Shown: positions 15,912-24,412 of the stretch, piece after piece | Position numbering within the stretch: position 1 is the first letter of the stretch | Layout: every line of letters starts with the position of its first letter | Assembly: GCA_041394845.1 (NCBI GenBank) | Contig: JAWKHL010000002.1 | Span: forward strand, 1 to 64,000 | DNA length: 64,000 nt | Source: JAHCHG01 sp041394845 | GTDB taxonomy: Bacteria; Acidobacteriota; Blastocatellia; Pyrinomonadales; Pyrinomonadaceae | Reading direction: 5' to 3' | Position numbers and translations under genes: made by a program | The notes under the pieces: generated by a model | The model's database searches: none | The model's input: the letters and a program-made list of their open reading frames with translations, nothing else | Told to the model about the DNA's origin: nothing

Positions 15912-16979
15912 CTATTTCTTTTTCCCGCCTCCGTAATTTTCCGGTCGGTAACCGGAAGTCAGGTCTTTTCCCGGTTTCCGCCAGGCCGGCTCTTTATTGA
16001 GCGATGCCTGCGTATAGCGGCGCAATGCGTAAATCGCTTTGCCGTAGGTCATCACCGCCTGCGACGAGAGAAGCGATCCCGGAGGCTGTTCCATAAAGGG
16101 CATGAATTTGTCGGGAAATCCGGGCATCGTACAGCCGATGCAGATCCCGCCGACGTTCGGGCAACCGCCGACGCCCCCCGTCCAGCCGCGTCTTCCGACG
16201 TTGCACTGAACGACCGGACCCCAGCAACCGAGTTTGACTATGCAGTGGCGCGAGCCGTACTCTTCGGCGAACTGCGCCTGTTCGTAATAACCGCCCCGGT
16301 CGCAATTTTCGTGAATGGTTTCGCCGAACAGCCAGCGGGGACGCATCGCTTCGTCGAGCGGTATCATCGGCGAACGGCCGGCCGCCTGATAGAGCAGATA
16401 GAGCAGAGTTTCCGTCAGATTATCGGGCTGTGTCGGACAGCCGGGAACGCAAACGACCGGGATTCCGCCTTTTGATTTCCAGTCCCAGCCCAGATAATCG
16501 GCCAGTCCCATCGCTCCGGTCGGATTGCCTTCCATGGCGTGAATTCCGCCGTAGGTGGCGCAGGTCCCGACCGCCATCACCGCCCAGGCTTTTTGAGTCA
16601 GCCGGTCGATCCATTTGTTGGTCGGTATCGGCTGACCCGTTTTTTTGTCGGTTCCGAGAGCCGCCCAGTAACCTTCTTTTTTAATCTTTTCGTTGGGGAT
16701 CGAGCCTTCGACTATCAGGATGAACGGGCTCAGTTTTCCGGTGGCCGCCAATTCCAGATATTCGATGTATTCGTCGGCATTTTCATAGGAATAAAACGGA
16801 TTCAGAAAAAAGACTTCCGGGATCCCGGGCAGAGCGCCCAATACGATGTCTTCGATCCCCGGTTGTGTGGCGGATGTCAGAGCCACCGATTCGCCGTCGC
16901 ACCCCAAGCCCGCCGTGATCCAAAGCACGGAGATCTTTTCAAATGACTGTGCCGACCGGGAACTCTTTTTTTGTTTCAT
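15912..16979 (-). CDS. Orphan [NiFe]-hydrogenase small subunit paralog, Cys-x-x-Glu proximal motif
   Basis: A 355-residue paralog of the hhyS product with no large-subunit gene beside it. It keeps the whole set of relay motifs (GTCATYGG, PGCPTQPD, HENCDRGGYYEQAQFA, LGCWGPVVQC, GGICIGCTMPGFPD). The first motif reads GLGC27-DG-E30, Glu where the structural copy has Asp and standard enzymes have Cys. The N-terminus is Lys/Ser/Arg-rich but has no Tat motif, and the C-terminus ends in a Lys tail. It is the first gene of a likely operon with the kinase and regulator. It may be a sensor subunit, an alternative partner of HhyL, or a decaying duplicate; the intact ligands argue against decay. Part of the gene is almost identical in DNA to hhyS. 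Confidence 0.9.
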   Translation of the reverse strand: MKQKKSSRSAQSFEKISVLWITAGLGCDGESVALTSATQPGIEDIVLGALPGIPEVFFLNPFYSYENADEYIEYLELAATGKLSPFILIVEGSIPNEKIKKEGYWAALGTDKKTGQPIPTNKWIDRLTQKAWAVMAVGTCATYGGIHAMEGNPTGAMGLADYLGWDWKSKGGIPVVCVPGCPTQPDNLTETLLYLLYQAAGRSPMIPLDEAMRPRWLFGETIHENCDRGGYYEQAQFAEEYGSRHCIVKLGCWGPVVQCNVGRRGWTGGVGGCPNVGGICIGCTMPGFPDKFMPFMEQPPGSLLSSQAVMTYGKAIYALRRYTQASLNKEPAWRKPGKDLTSGYRPENYGGGKKK

Positions 16980-17332
16980 AAACAGATTTCATCAAAGGAT
17001 CGAAAATCGTCCCCGCAAATTTCAAAACTCCCGGGTTGAAAATCTATCCTTGGCCGATCATCGCCAAAATGTCCTCAATTTAGTGCCATGTCATTTTCTT
17101 TTGCCGATATTTTTTAAGACTAGCACAAAATTTCGACACCCGCCCGCTAATGCCGAAAAAGCCGGTTTTCAGAGAAGTTGAAAACTTAAGGTCCCGGATC
17201 ATCAAAGCCCGCCCAACGCGAAGCGACGGCCGGGCCGGGAGCCTAAACGAATTGCGATAGAACGGGAAAAACCGGTAAATTCGGGCGGGCGCGAAAATGA
17301 GAATCTCGATGGTGTCTGAAGAACATTTGCAG
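16980..17332. other. Non-coding region upstream of the orphan small-subunit gene
   Basis: No gene is visible on either strand; this presumably holds the promoter of the minus-strand sensor operon. I found neither a convincing -35/-10 pair nor a copy of the 16-bp repeat seen before hhyS. The ribosome site of the orphan gene is weak. Confidence 0.5.
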
Positions 17333-17379
17333 AAAAAAAAGCGGGGCGACCTTTGCGAAAGGTCGCCCCGCTTTTTTTT
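17333..17379. terminator. Strong bidirectional intrinsic terminator after pilC
   Basis: A perfect 14-bp GC-rich stem (17341-17354 with 17358-17371, GCG loop) is flanked by A8 on the left and T8 on the right, so it can end transcription on both strands. It closes the pilB-pilT-pilC operon, coming in on the minus strand. Confidence 0.93.
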
Positions 17380-17415
17380 CGTCAAAAATTGTCCCAAGAC
17401 AAATCGTCTGAGGGA

Positions 17416-18648
17416 TTATTTTCCTCCATTGGCGAGTTTGCCGATCAGAGTAAAGAGCGGCAGATACATCGAAATGACGATCGAACCGATGGTAACGCCG
17501 AGGAAGGCGATCAGGGCGGGTTCGATCATGGCGAGCAGGTCGGCGATCGCCGCATCGACTTCGTCCTCGTAAAAATCGGCGATCTTGCCGAGCATCGCAT
17601 CCAGAGCACCGGTTTGTTCACCGACTCCGACCATCTGGCTGACCATTTCCGGAAAGACTTCGGTCGCTTTCAAGGGATCAACGAAACTTTCACCGCGCTC
17701 GACGCCGGCGCGAACCGCCAGAATGGCGTCTTCGACGATGACGTTGCCGGCCGTTTTAGCCGTGATTTCGAGCGATTGCAGGATCGGTACGCCGGATGAA
17801 AGCAGGGTCGATAAGATCCGTGAAAACCGGGCGACGGCGATCTTCCTCAAAATCCCGCCGAAGATCGGCAGTTTGAGCATCAGAGCGTCGATCTGATGGC
17901 GTCCGTTCGGAGTTTTGTAATAATATCGCAATCCGACCGTGCCGCCGATGATTCCCGCCAGAATGGCCAAACCTCCCCAACCGGCGATAAAACTGCTGAT
18001 CGCCATAACGATCCGGGTCGGCAAGGGAAGAGATTCGCCCGGCCCGAGCAAGCCCAGAAAGATCTGCTCGAACTGCGGAATGACGACGATCATAATGATC
18101 GCCACCGCCGCTACCGCAACCAGAACGACGGCCGCCGGATAGATCGAAGCCGAGATGATGCTCCGCTTTAATTTGACCATCTTTTCGATCAGGGTCGAAA
18201 GACGTTGAAGAATCAGATCGAGCACACCGCCCGTTTCACCGGCTTCGACCATATGAGTGTAAAGCTGGTCGAAAACCTTGGGATGTTTTTGCAGCGAGGC
18301 GGCCAGCGTGGCTCCCTCTTCGACATTCTGACGAACCTGATGGAGAACGTCCTTGAAAAAGGCATTGGGCTGTTGCTCGGCTAAAATTTCGATACATGAT
18401 ACGAGCGGCAGACCGGCATCGATCATAACGGAAAACTGGCGCGTAAAAACGGCCAATTCCTTGGAATTAACTTTTTTCTTCGTACCGAGCTTCGGGATGC
18501 TGAATTCGCGCCCTTTTTCCGAGGCCTGCGTCATGACGATCTGTTCACGACGCAAGAGTGCGCGGAGTTCATCCTGATTGGCTGCCGTTTTTTCACCGGA
18601 AACCATTTCATTTAAGCGGTTACGACCTTTAAATACGTAAGTTGGCAT
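17416..18648 (-). CDS. pilC: PilC, type IV pilus inner-membrane platform protein
   Basis: A 410-residue GspF/PilC-type membrane protein forming the platform on which the PilB and PilT motors act. It starts MPTYVFKGRN and has two T2SSF repeats: one near 70-190 with FTRQFSVMIDAGLPL and VEAGETGGVLD, and one near 275-400 with FSRILSTLLSSGVPILQSLE and VGEQTGALDAML. Hydrophobic spans lie around 168-192, 215-240 and 375-400. It is 42 bp downstream of pilT, the last gene of the operon. Confidence 0.94.
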   Translation of the reverse strand: MPTYVFKGRNRLNEMVSGEKTAANQDELRALLRREQIVMTQASEKGREFSIPKLGTKKKVNSKELAVFTRQFSVMIDAGLPLVSCIEILAEQQPNAFFKDVLHQVRQNVEEGATLAASLQKHPKVFDQLYTHMVEAGETGGVLDLILQRLSTLIEKMVKLKRSIISASIYPAAVVLVAVAAVAIIMIVVIPQFEQIFLGLLGPGESLPLPTRIVMAISSFIAGWGGLAILAGIIGGTVGLRYYYKTPNGRHQIDALMLKLPIFGGILRKIAVARFSRILSTLLSSGVPILQSLEITAKTAGNVIVEDAILAVRAGVERGESFVDPLKATEVFPEMVSQMVGVGEQTGALDAMLGKIADFYEDEVDAAIADLLAMIEPALIAFLGVTIGSIVISMYLPLFTLIGKLANGGK

Positions 18649-18690
18649 TTGTTTATCTAAAGCTCCTGTTAAACTGGAATGTTTGTTTGT

Positions 18691-19905
18691 TTAGCGAACC
18701 GGCGGACGTTGGCCGATCGGTCGGCCCTGCATATAAGGGCTGGGATGCGATTTTTGAGAACCACCGGGGCTTTTTGCTCCGCCGTAGGCCTGATTCAAAC
18801 CCGAGCCCCGATCAATCAATTCTTTCAGCTCATCGGTGTTGGACGAACGTTGCATCGCCGTGTCCAGAGTGATCAGACGCTTTTGATAAAGCGAGGCGAG
18901 CGATTGATTGAACGTCTGCATCCCGAATTTGTCCTGACCGGTCTGCATCATGGAATAGATCTGGTGAATTTTGTCTTCGCGGATCAGGTTGCGGATAGCG
19001 GCGTTCGGAACCAGAACCTCGAGAGCCATCGCCCGGCCGTCGCCCGATGCTTTCGGCAACAGGGCCTGACACAAAATGCCTTCCAGAACGAGCGAAAGCT
19101 GAGTTCTGATCTGCGATTGCTGACCGGCCGGAAAAACGTCGATGATACGGTTGATGGTCGAAGAAGCCGAATTGGTATGGAGAGTGGCGAACGTCAAGTG
19201 GCCCGTTTCCGCGATCCGGAGAGCCATTTCGATCGTTTCCAGGTCGCGCATTTCGCCGACCAGCACGATGTCCGGATCCTGACGAAGGGCGGTTCGCAGT
19301 GCGTTGGCGAAACCGTGCGTATCGGAAGCAACCTCGCGCTGATTGACGACGCAGCTTTTATGATTGTGCAGGAATTCGATCGGGTCTTCGATCGTTAATA
19401 TATGTTCGTGGCGTTCGATGTTGATCTTGTCGATCATCGAAGCCAGCGTGGTCGATTTTCCGGAACCGGTCGGGCCCGTAACCAGAATCAGCCCGCGCGG
19501 TTTGTTGCACAGATCGGAGACGATCGGCGGAAGACCGAGGGCGGAAAACGATTTGATCTCATAGGGAATCGCGCGGAAAACCGCGCCGACCGCGCCTTTC
19601 TGATTAAACAGATTGGCACGAAAGCGGGACATTCCTTTCAAACCGAAAGAAAAGTCGAGTTCGAGATTTTCCTCAAAACGATGCTTTTGCGCATCAGTCA
19701 ATACCGAATAGGCGAGCTGTTTGGTTTGAGCCGGGGTCAACGGCGGAAATTCCTCAAGCGGTTGAAGATGCCCGTGAACACGGACTTGCGGCGAGCTGTG
19801 AGTCGTCAGGTGAAGGTCAGACCCGCCTAATTCGGTCATGCGGCGAAGCAAATCGGGGAGAGTAATCTGCATTTCCATGTTATTTACTTTCTGGTTTAAA
19901 CTCAT
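18691..19905 (-). CDS. pilT: PilT, type IV pilus retraction ATPase
   Basis: Hexameric ATPase that powers pilus retraction and twitching. The 404 residues include GGSDLHLTTHSSPQVRVHG, Walker A GPTGSGKSTT, the Asp box, Walker B LVGEMRDLETIEMAL, the His box and the AIRNLIRE retraction motif. The C-terminal tail (about 370-404) is Gly/Ser/Pro/Arg-rich and longer than usual. I keep the first ATG at 19905, because a GGAG sits about 12 bases before it; an internal Met at residue 10 is an alternative. It lies between the basic secreted protein and pilC. Confidence 0.94.
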   Translation of the reverse strand: MSLNQKVNNMEMQITLPDLLRRMTELGGSDLHLTTHSSPQVRVHGHLQPLEEFPPLTPAQTKQLAYSVLTDAQKHRFEENLELDFSFGLKGMSRFRANLFNQKGAVGAVFRAIPYEIKSFSALGLPPIVSDLCNKPRGLILVTGPTGSGKSTTLASMIDKINIERHEHILTIEDPIEFLHNHKSCVVNQREVASDTHGFANALRTALRQDPDIVLVGEMRDLETIEMALRIAETGHLTFATLHTNSASSTINRIIDVFPAGQQSQIRTQLSLVLEGILCQALLPKASGDGRAMALEVLVPNAAIRNLIREDKIHQIYSMMQTGQDKFGMQTFNQSLASLYQKRLITLDTAMQRSSNTDELKELIDRGSGLNQAYGGAKSPGGSQKSHPSPYMQGRPIGQRPPVR

Positions 19906-19948
19906 GCTTTTATACGGCGCTCCTGTTTTCGCGCGATTCCACTAATTT

Positions 19949-20905
19949 TTATTCTTCATTAGCAACTAAATTACTTACCGTCCGATTGCTGGCAACCTGA
20001 GTTGTCGGAGCCGAGCGGCGCTGAAGCGATACGATGACCTTTTCCGATTCCTCTTCGAGACGATCGGAGGCTTTGTCCGGCGCTTTGGTCGCCACGCTGT
20101 AGATCTTTCCTTCAACTTCGGTAAAGTAGTACATCCGGTTTTCCACCTGATTGTTGGAACCGGGCGCCTGAGCCACGACGACGTAAACTTTCTGACCGGC
20201 AACTTCCTTCTGATAATCGTTGACGACCCAGCCGTTTTCCCTGATCATTTCGTCGATGACCGTCCGGCGCAAAGAGGTGGTGGCGACACCGCCGACCGTT
20301 TTGACACGGCTGTTGTAAACCGGCGCGTCATTGACCGCGGGACCGACGACGGCGATGGCCGCCGAACCGAGTTGCGAACCGCTGTTGTCTTTGACCGTAA
20401 ACTGAAGTTCTCCCTGAACAACTCCTTCGGATTTCCAGCTCTTCGGCGCGGGATTGCCCGACGGCAGAACGGTCGGAACCGGAGTCGAAGTCATCTGGCG
20501 TTGGGCGACTACGCGGGAACCGGAAGTTCTTCTGGCGCTTCTTTTTGCTTTCGAGCGGCTTCTTGAGTAGGTTCTTCTCTTGGCGGCGGTGCGGCGCGTT
20601 TTGGCGCGGTGGGCGCGGCGCACTCTGGCCAATCTGGCGCGGCGCAGTCTCGCGGCGCGGGCGCGACGAATCCGCGACCTTCTGGCGCGGCGAACCCTGG
20701 CGCGTTTTTTCCGCTTGGCTTTCGCGCGCTTAACCTGTTTTTGCTTGTTGTAGGCTCGCCACCACCGTTTCGAGTATCTTTTGACTTTTTTCTTTTTGTA
20801 CTTGCGGTGTTTGCGCGAACCTGCTTCCGCAAATTCGGTTGCCAACGGGATGATAGTCCCGATTCCAATCAATAATGCCAGTGATAAAACTATTGCTCGT
20901 AGCAT
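19949..20905 (-). CDS. Hyper-basic secreted protein within the pilus operon
   Basis: A 318-residue protein unknown to me. The N-terminal signal peptide (about 1-29, LALLIGIGTIIPLATEFAEA) is followed by a region of roughly 95 residues (30-130) made almost wholly of Arg, Lys and Ala in short irregular repeats (RRAR, RLRRAR, KRSARR). The C-terminal half (about 160-290) is an ordinary-looking domain with LQFTVKDNSGSQLGS, VYVVVAQAPGSN and MYYFTEVEGKIYSVATKAPD, resembling domains of secreted stress proteins. It is 43 bp upstream of pilT and 16 bp downstream of pilB. A role in binding extracellular DNA or acidic polymers is possible, but is inference. Confidence 0.75.
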   Translation of the reverse strand: MLRAIVLSLALLIGIGTIIPLATEFAEAGSRKHRKYKKKKVKRYSKRWWRAYNKQKQVKRAKAKRKKRARVRRARRSRIRRARAARLRRARLARVRRAHRAKTRRTAAKRRTYSRSRSKAKRSARRTSGSRVVAQRQMTSTPVPTVLPSGNPAPKSWKSEGVVQGELQFTVKDNSGSQLGSAAIAVVGPAVNDAPVYNSRVKTVGGVATTSLRRTVIDEMIRENGWVVNDYQKEVAGQKVYVVVAQAPGSNNQVENRMYYFTEVEGKIYSVATKAPDKASDRLEEESEKVIVSLQRRSAPTTQVASNRTVSNLVANEE

Positions 20906-20921
20906 GTCATCCTCCCTAAAT

Positions 20922-22769
20922 CTAAATAACCGTTTCTTTGACGACCTCTTCTATCGTCGTGATACCTTCGCGCAATTTGTAGAGTCCGGATTCGCGCAAG
21001 GTTATCATTCCAAGTTCGATTGCCTTTTTCCTTAACTCGATGGCGCTGGCGCCGATAATTATCAGTTCGCGCAGTTCATCGGTGATTTCCATAACCTCGT
21101 AAAGACCGACGCGGCCTTTGTATCCCGTGTTGTTGCAGGCGTCGCAACCCCGACCTTTGTAGGTTTTTATACTCGGAGCCTCTTCCGGTGAAAATCCGGT
21201 TTCGATCAGAGCCTCGACCGGAATTTTTTGCTCCTCCTTACATCCCGAGCAGACGCGGCGGATCAGTCTTTGCGCCTGAATGATATTGACGCTGGTGGCC
21301 ACCAAAAACGGCTCGATTCCCATATTGACCAAACGCGAGATGGTCGATGGAGCGTCGTTGGTGTGAAGCGTCGATAAAACCATATGTCCGGTCAACGCGG
21401 CTTTGATGGCGATCTCGGCCGTTTCGAAGTCGCGGATCTCACCGACCAGCACGATGTTCGGATCCTGACGCAAGAATGAGCGCAGGGCGGCGGCGAAGTT
21501 CAATCCGATCTGTTCCTTCATTTGGACCTGATTGATGCCCGGCAGGTTGAATTCGACCGGGTCTTCCGCCGTCATAATGTTGGTTTCGGACGTGTTCAGC
21601 GATTGCAGTGCCGAATAGAGCGTGTTGGTTTTACCGGAACCGGTCGGCCCCGTCACCAGAACCATTCCGTACGGCTTGGCGATGTTGCGTTTGAAAAGTT
21701 CCAAACTCTGAGGCTCGAAACCGAGTTTGGTCATGTCGAGCATCAGTTTTTCCTTATCCAAAAGACGAAGCACGACCTTTTCGCCGAACAGGGTCGGCAG
21801 AGAGGAAACGCGGAAATCGAGTTCCCGCGAACGATTGTCGACCTTGACCTTGATCTTGATGCGTCCGTCCTGCGGCAGGCGCTTCTCGGAAATATCGAGT
21901 TTGGCCATGATCTTGAGACGGGAAATGAGCGCATCGCGCATTTTCATCGGCGGATGCATAACGTCATAAAGGACGCCGTCGATCCGGAAGCGGATGCGGA
22001 AATCTCTTTCGTAAGGCTCGATGTGGATGTCGGAAGCGCCGCGTCTCAAGGAATCGACCAGCAGGACGTTGACCAGGCGAACGACCGGAGCGTCTTCGCT
22101 GGCGCGGGCCAGCTCGGCCAGATCGATCTCGTCGTTTTCTTCGACCACCTCGAATTCGCCGGCTTCGCCCGAATCAAACTGAAAACGGTCGAGCGAAACG
22201 TTCAGATCCGATTCTAAAATTCTTTCTCCGCCGTTGGTTTCTTTTTTGGCCGCGGCCCCGTTGCCGTTGCCGTTTTTGCCCAATTTCGCGCTGATCTTTT
22301 CATAAGCGCTTTCTTCGGCGATGCTCAGCAGATCGATGGCGTTCGAAGTGTTGTAGTATTTTCCGATGGATTCAAGCAGCGATGTTTCGGACGCGATCAC
22401 CGGTTCGACGTTCAAACCCGTCATAAACTTGATGTCGTCCATCGCAAAAACATTGGTCGGATCGGCCATTGCCAGAGTCAGCGTGGCGCCGACTTTGGAG
22501 ATCGGCAGAACCGAATATTTCAATGCCACTTCGTGCGAAATTAATTTGATTGTTTCTTCTTCGATCTGAAAAAGATCCAAGTTGATCGAAGGAACTCCGT
22601 ATTGTCTCGACAAAACAGCGGTGATAACGTCATCGGAAACGATTCCCAGCTTGACCAGGTTCGAACCCAAACGCCCACCGTTGCTACGTTGATACTCCAA
22701 CGCCTCGCGCAGTTGTTGCGAATTTATTAAATTTTCCCGAACAAGGATTTCCCCTAATTTTGCTGACAT
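20922..22769 (-). CDS. pilB: PilB, type IV pilus extension ATPase
   Basis: A 615-residue GspE/PilB ATPase that drives pilin polymerisation. An N-terminal MshEN domain (about 1-150, MSAKLGEILVRENLINSQQL) precedes a Gly/Asn linker (about 168-185) and the core with RLVNVLLVDSLRRGASDIHIEP, Walker A GPTGSGKTNT, Walker B LVGEIRDFETAEIA, and a zinc site CSGC...CDAC near 515-560. It is the first gene of the pilB/basic/pilT/pilC unit. Its start at 22769 faces a 347-bp non-coding stretch with a strong terminator at the far side, so a promoter should lie there. Confidence 0.95.
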   Translation of the reverse strand: MSAKLGEILVRENLINSQQLREALEYQRSNGGRLGSNLVKLGIVSDDVITAVLSRQYGVPSINLDLFQIEEETIKLISHEVALKYSVLPISKVGATLTLAMADPTNVFAMDDIKFMTGLNVEPVIASETSLLESIGKYYNTSNAIDLLSIAEESAYEKISAKLGKNGNGNGAAAKKETNGGERILESDLNVSLDRFQFDSGEAGEFEVVEENDEIDLAELARASEDAPVVRLVNVLLVDSLRRGASDIHIEPYERDFRIRFRIDGVLYDVMHPPMKMRDALISRLKIMAKLDISEKRLPQDGRIKIKVKVDNRSRELDFRVSSLPTLFGEKVVLRLLDKEKLMLDMTKLGFEPQSLELFKRNIAKPYGMVLVTGPTGSGKTNTLYSALQSLNTSETNIMTAEDPVEFNLPGINQVQMKEQIGLNFAAALRSFLRQDPNIVLVGEIRDFETAEIAIKAALTGHMVLSTLHTNDAPSTISRLVNMGIEPFLVATSVNIIQAQRLIRRVCSGCKEEQKIPVEALIETGFSPEEAPSIKTYKGRGCDACNNTGYKGRVGLYEVMEITDELRELIIIGASAIELRKKAIELGMITLRESGLYKLREGITTIEEVVKETVI

Positions 22770-23040
22770 TTATTTATGGATTTCCTCTTGATTGTAGGAC
22801 TAGCAAAAGAAAATTTTGTTGTAGTTTTTGTTTAAAGAATTAACTGCTTGAGAGAACAGAGCAAACGATGACCAACATCGTTTAAGGAAATAATAAATGT
22901 TTATTGGAGATGTGTCAATATTTCTTTTAAAGATTTACCTGAGGTTGAATTTCAATATCCCTTTTAAACCTATGATCTTATGCAAAGCTGAGGTTTTGCT
23001 TTAAGTCGCTTGCCTGTCGTTCAGACCGAAGCCTTCGGAC
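22770..23040. other. AT-rich promoter region of pilB
   Basis: No gene is seen. The stretch is much richer in A+T than its neighbours and carries a short hairpin (AAACGATG/CATCGTTT, around 22862-22882). It presumably holds the promoter of the minus-strand pilus operon; no box could be assigned with confidence. Confidence 0.45.
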
Positions 23041-23100
23041 GCGCGAAAAAAAGCCGGGAGGAACGGAAAATTTTCCGTTCCTCCCGGCTTTTTTTCGCGC
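23041..23100. terminator. Perfect 60-bp palindrome acting as bidirectional terminator
   Basis: Bases 23041-23070 are the exact reverse complement of 23071-23100, with no spacer. The core is GC-rich (GCCGGGAGGAACGG) with A7 and T7 tracts towards the ends and outer GCGCG/CGCGC. Read from the minus strand it ends the TPR gene, whose stop is 17 bp away. The length and perfection are unusual for a terminator. Confidence 0.9.
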
Positions 23101-23116
23101 TCATTAAAGAACTACT

Positions 23117-24412
23117 TTAATTTTTGGCCGAAATTTTTTGCGGTTTCAGTTTCTGTGATTTCAGATCGTCCACCGCGCCTTGAATACCGTCTCTGAAAGA
23201 ATGGTCTTTCGGAGCCATGTCAAGATAAAGTTGCATGTAGTTAAGGCTTTCCTGCTTCTGCTCCATGCTGTCGCTGGTATAGGCAAGAGAGTACAGGGCC
23301 AAACCAAGACCGCCGACCGCATCGGGATTGTCCGGAGCCATTTCGACGGCTTTGCGATAAGCCGCAACCGCGTTTTCAAGATCGCCGACCGCCGTCAAAT
23401 ACTGTCCCAGATATACCTGTGATTTGTTTTTTTTCTCCTTATCGGGTTCCGAAGCCACGTACTTCTCCATCAACATTTTGACGTCATCCTTGATGACATC
23501 ATTGGTCGTGTCGGTTCTGATCATCAATCGAACCGTGTCGTTGACCCCTTTTAAGGTTTCATTTTTGGCCGCCTCATAATTCTTCTGGTCGGAAATATCG
23601 GCCGTATTGGCGTTTTTCGAAACCGTCCAGGCTTTGTTGTAAGAGGCAAAAGCATCTTCAAAGTCCTGACGAACTTTGGGAAGCAACTCCTTCTTTTCAG
23701 CCGGATCTTTGGAAGTAACCATCTTGTTGTAATAGGCTACGGCCCGCTCTTTGAGGGATGCGCCTTTATTGTTGAGCAAGGTCGGGGCGCTTCCGACAAA
23801 ATCGGGGTTGGCATTGATGCCTTCATCGAATTTGGCAATCGCCATGTCGTAATCTTTCTTATTGAAAGCCTCTACTCCCGCTTTTAAGGCCGCTTCGACC
23901 GTTGCGTTCGTGGATTCGATCTTTTTGTTCTTGGCCTCGACCTCAGCCACATTTTTCTCATACTCTTCCTGAGCTTTTTTATCCTCGGCGCTCATTTGAC
24001 CGGTGCTTGCCTGAGTCAAGACCTGCCTTACTTCTTCTTCCGTCAGACGCTTTCCGTCGCCTTCTTTCATCTGAATTTTAACGCGGTCGGATCCTTCCCC
24101 TCCGGGCCTTATGTTCTGAGAGAGCATCGGGCCGAGGCCGGCTTTGCTGACCGATACCACATAAGTTCCGCCAAGCTGAACACCGGCAAAGGAAAAGTGG
24201 CCGTTCTTATCGGTCTTGTCCGTCATCCCTCCGCCTTTTTGATCCACCCGGAAAACCTCGACCAGAGCGTCTTCGACCGGTTCGGTCGAACCGTCGGCCT
24301 TGACCATCTCGACCGTGCCGCTGATCGGCGCGGTCTGGCCAAAAGCCGCGATTGCTCCGGCCAGTAATAAGAACATTGATAGAATTATTAAAAAATAGTT
24401 TTTGCGAAACAT
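23117..24412 (-). CDS. Secreted TPR protein with carboxypeptidase-regulatory-like domain
   Basis: A 431-residue exported protein. The signal peptide (1-25, FLLLAGAIAAFG) precedes a beta-sandwich of carboxypeptidase-regulatory type (about 28-115, ISGTVEMVKADGSTEPVEDALVEV and GHFSFAGVQLGGTYVVSV), as in many Acidobacteriota secreted proteins. A charged coiled coil follows (about 120-170), then a TPR array (about 170-410, DMAIAKFDEGINANP and NAVAAYRKAVEMAPDNPDAVGGLGLALY). A GGAGG site precedes the ATG. It probably acts in the periplasm or outer membrane as a scaffold; no catalytic residues are visible. Confidence 0.85.
   Translation of the reverse strand: MFRKNYFLIILSMFLLLAGAIAAFGQTAPISGTVEMVKADGSTEPVEDALVEVFRVDQKGGGMTDKTDKNGHFSFAGVQLGGTYVVSVSKAGLGPMLSQNIRPGGEGSDRVKIQMKEGDGKRLTEEEVRQVLTQASTGQMSAEDKKAQEEYEKNVAEVEAKNKKIESTNATVEAALKAGVEAFNKKDYDMAIAKFDEGINANPDFVGSAPTLLNNKGASLKERAVAYYNKMVTSKDPAEKKELLPKVRQDFEDAFASYNKAWTVSKNANTADISDQKNYEAAKNETLKGVNDTVRLMIRTDTTNDVIKDDVKMLMEKYVASEPDKEKKNKSQVYLGQYLTAVGDLENAVAAYRKAVEMAPDNPDAVGGLGLALYSLAYTSDSMEQKQESLNYMQLYLDMAPKDHSFRDGIQGAVDDLKSQKLKPQKISAKN

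Noticed and set aside
17083..17103. Sigma-54-like TGGCAC on the minus strand upstream of the orphan small-subunit gene
   Set aside because: The second element does not fit: spacing is one base short and the GC of the -12 box is missing.
17080..17397. Open frame of about 105 codons across the terminator after pilC
   Set aside because: It translates the terminator stem and an intergenic stretch; no start signal and no protein-like composition.
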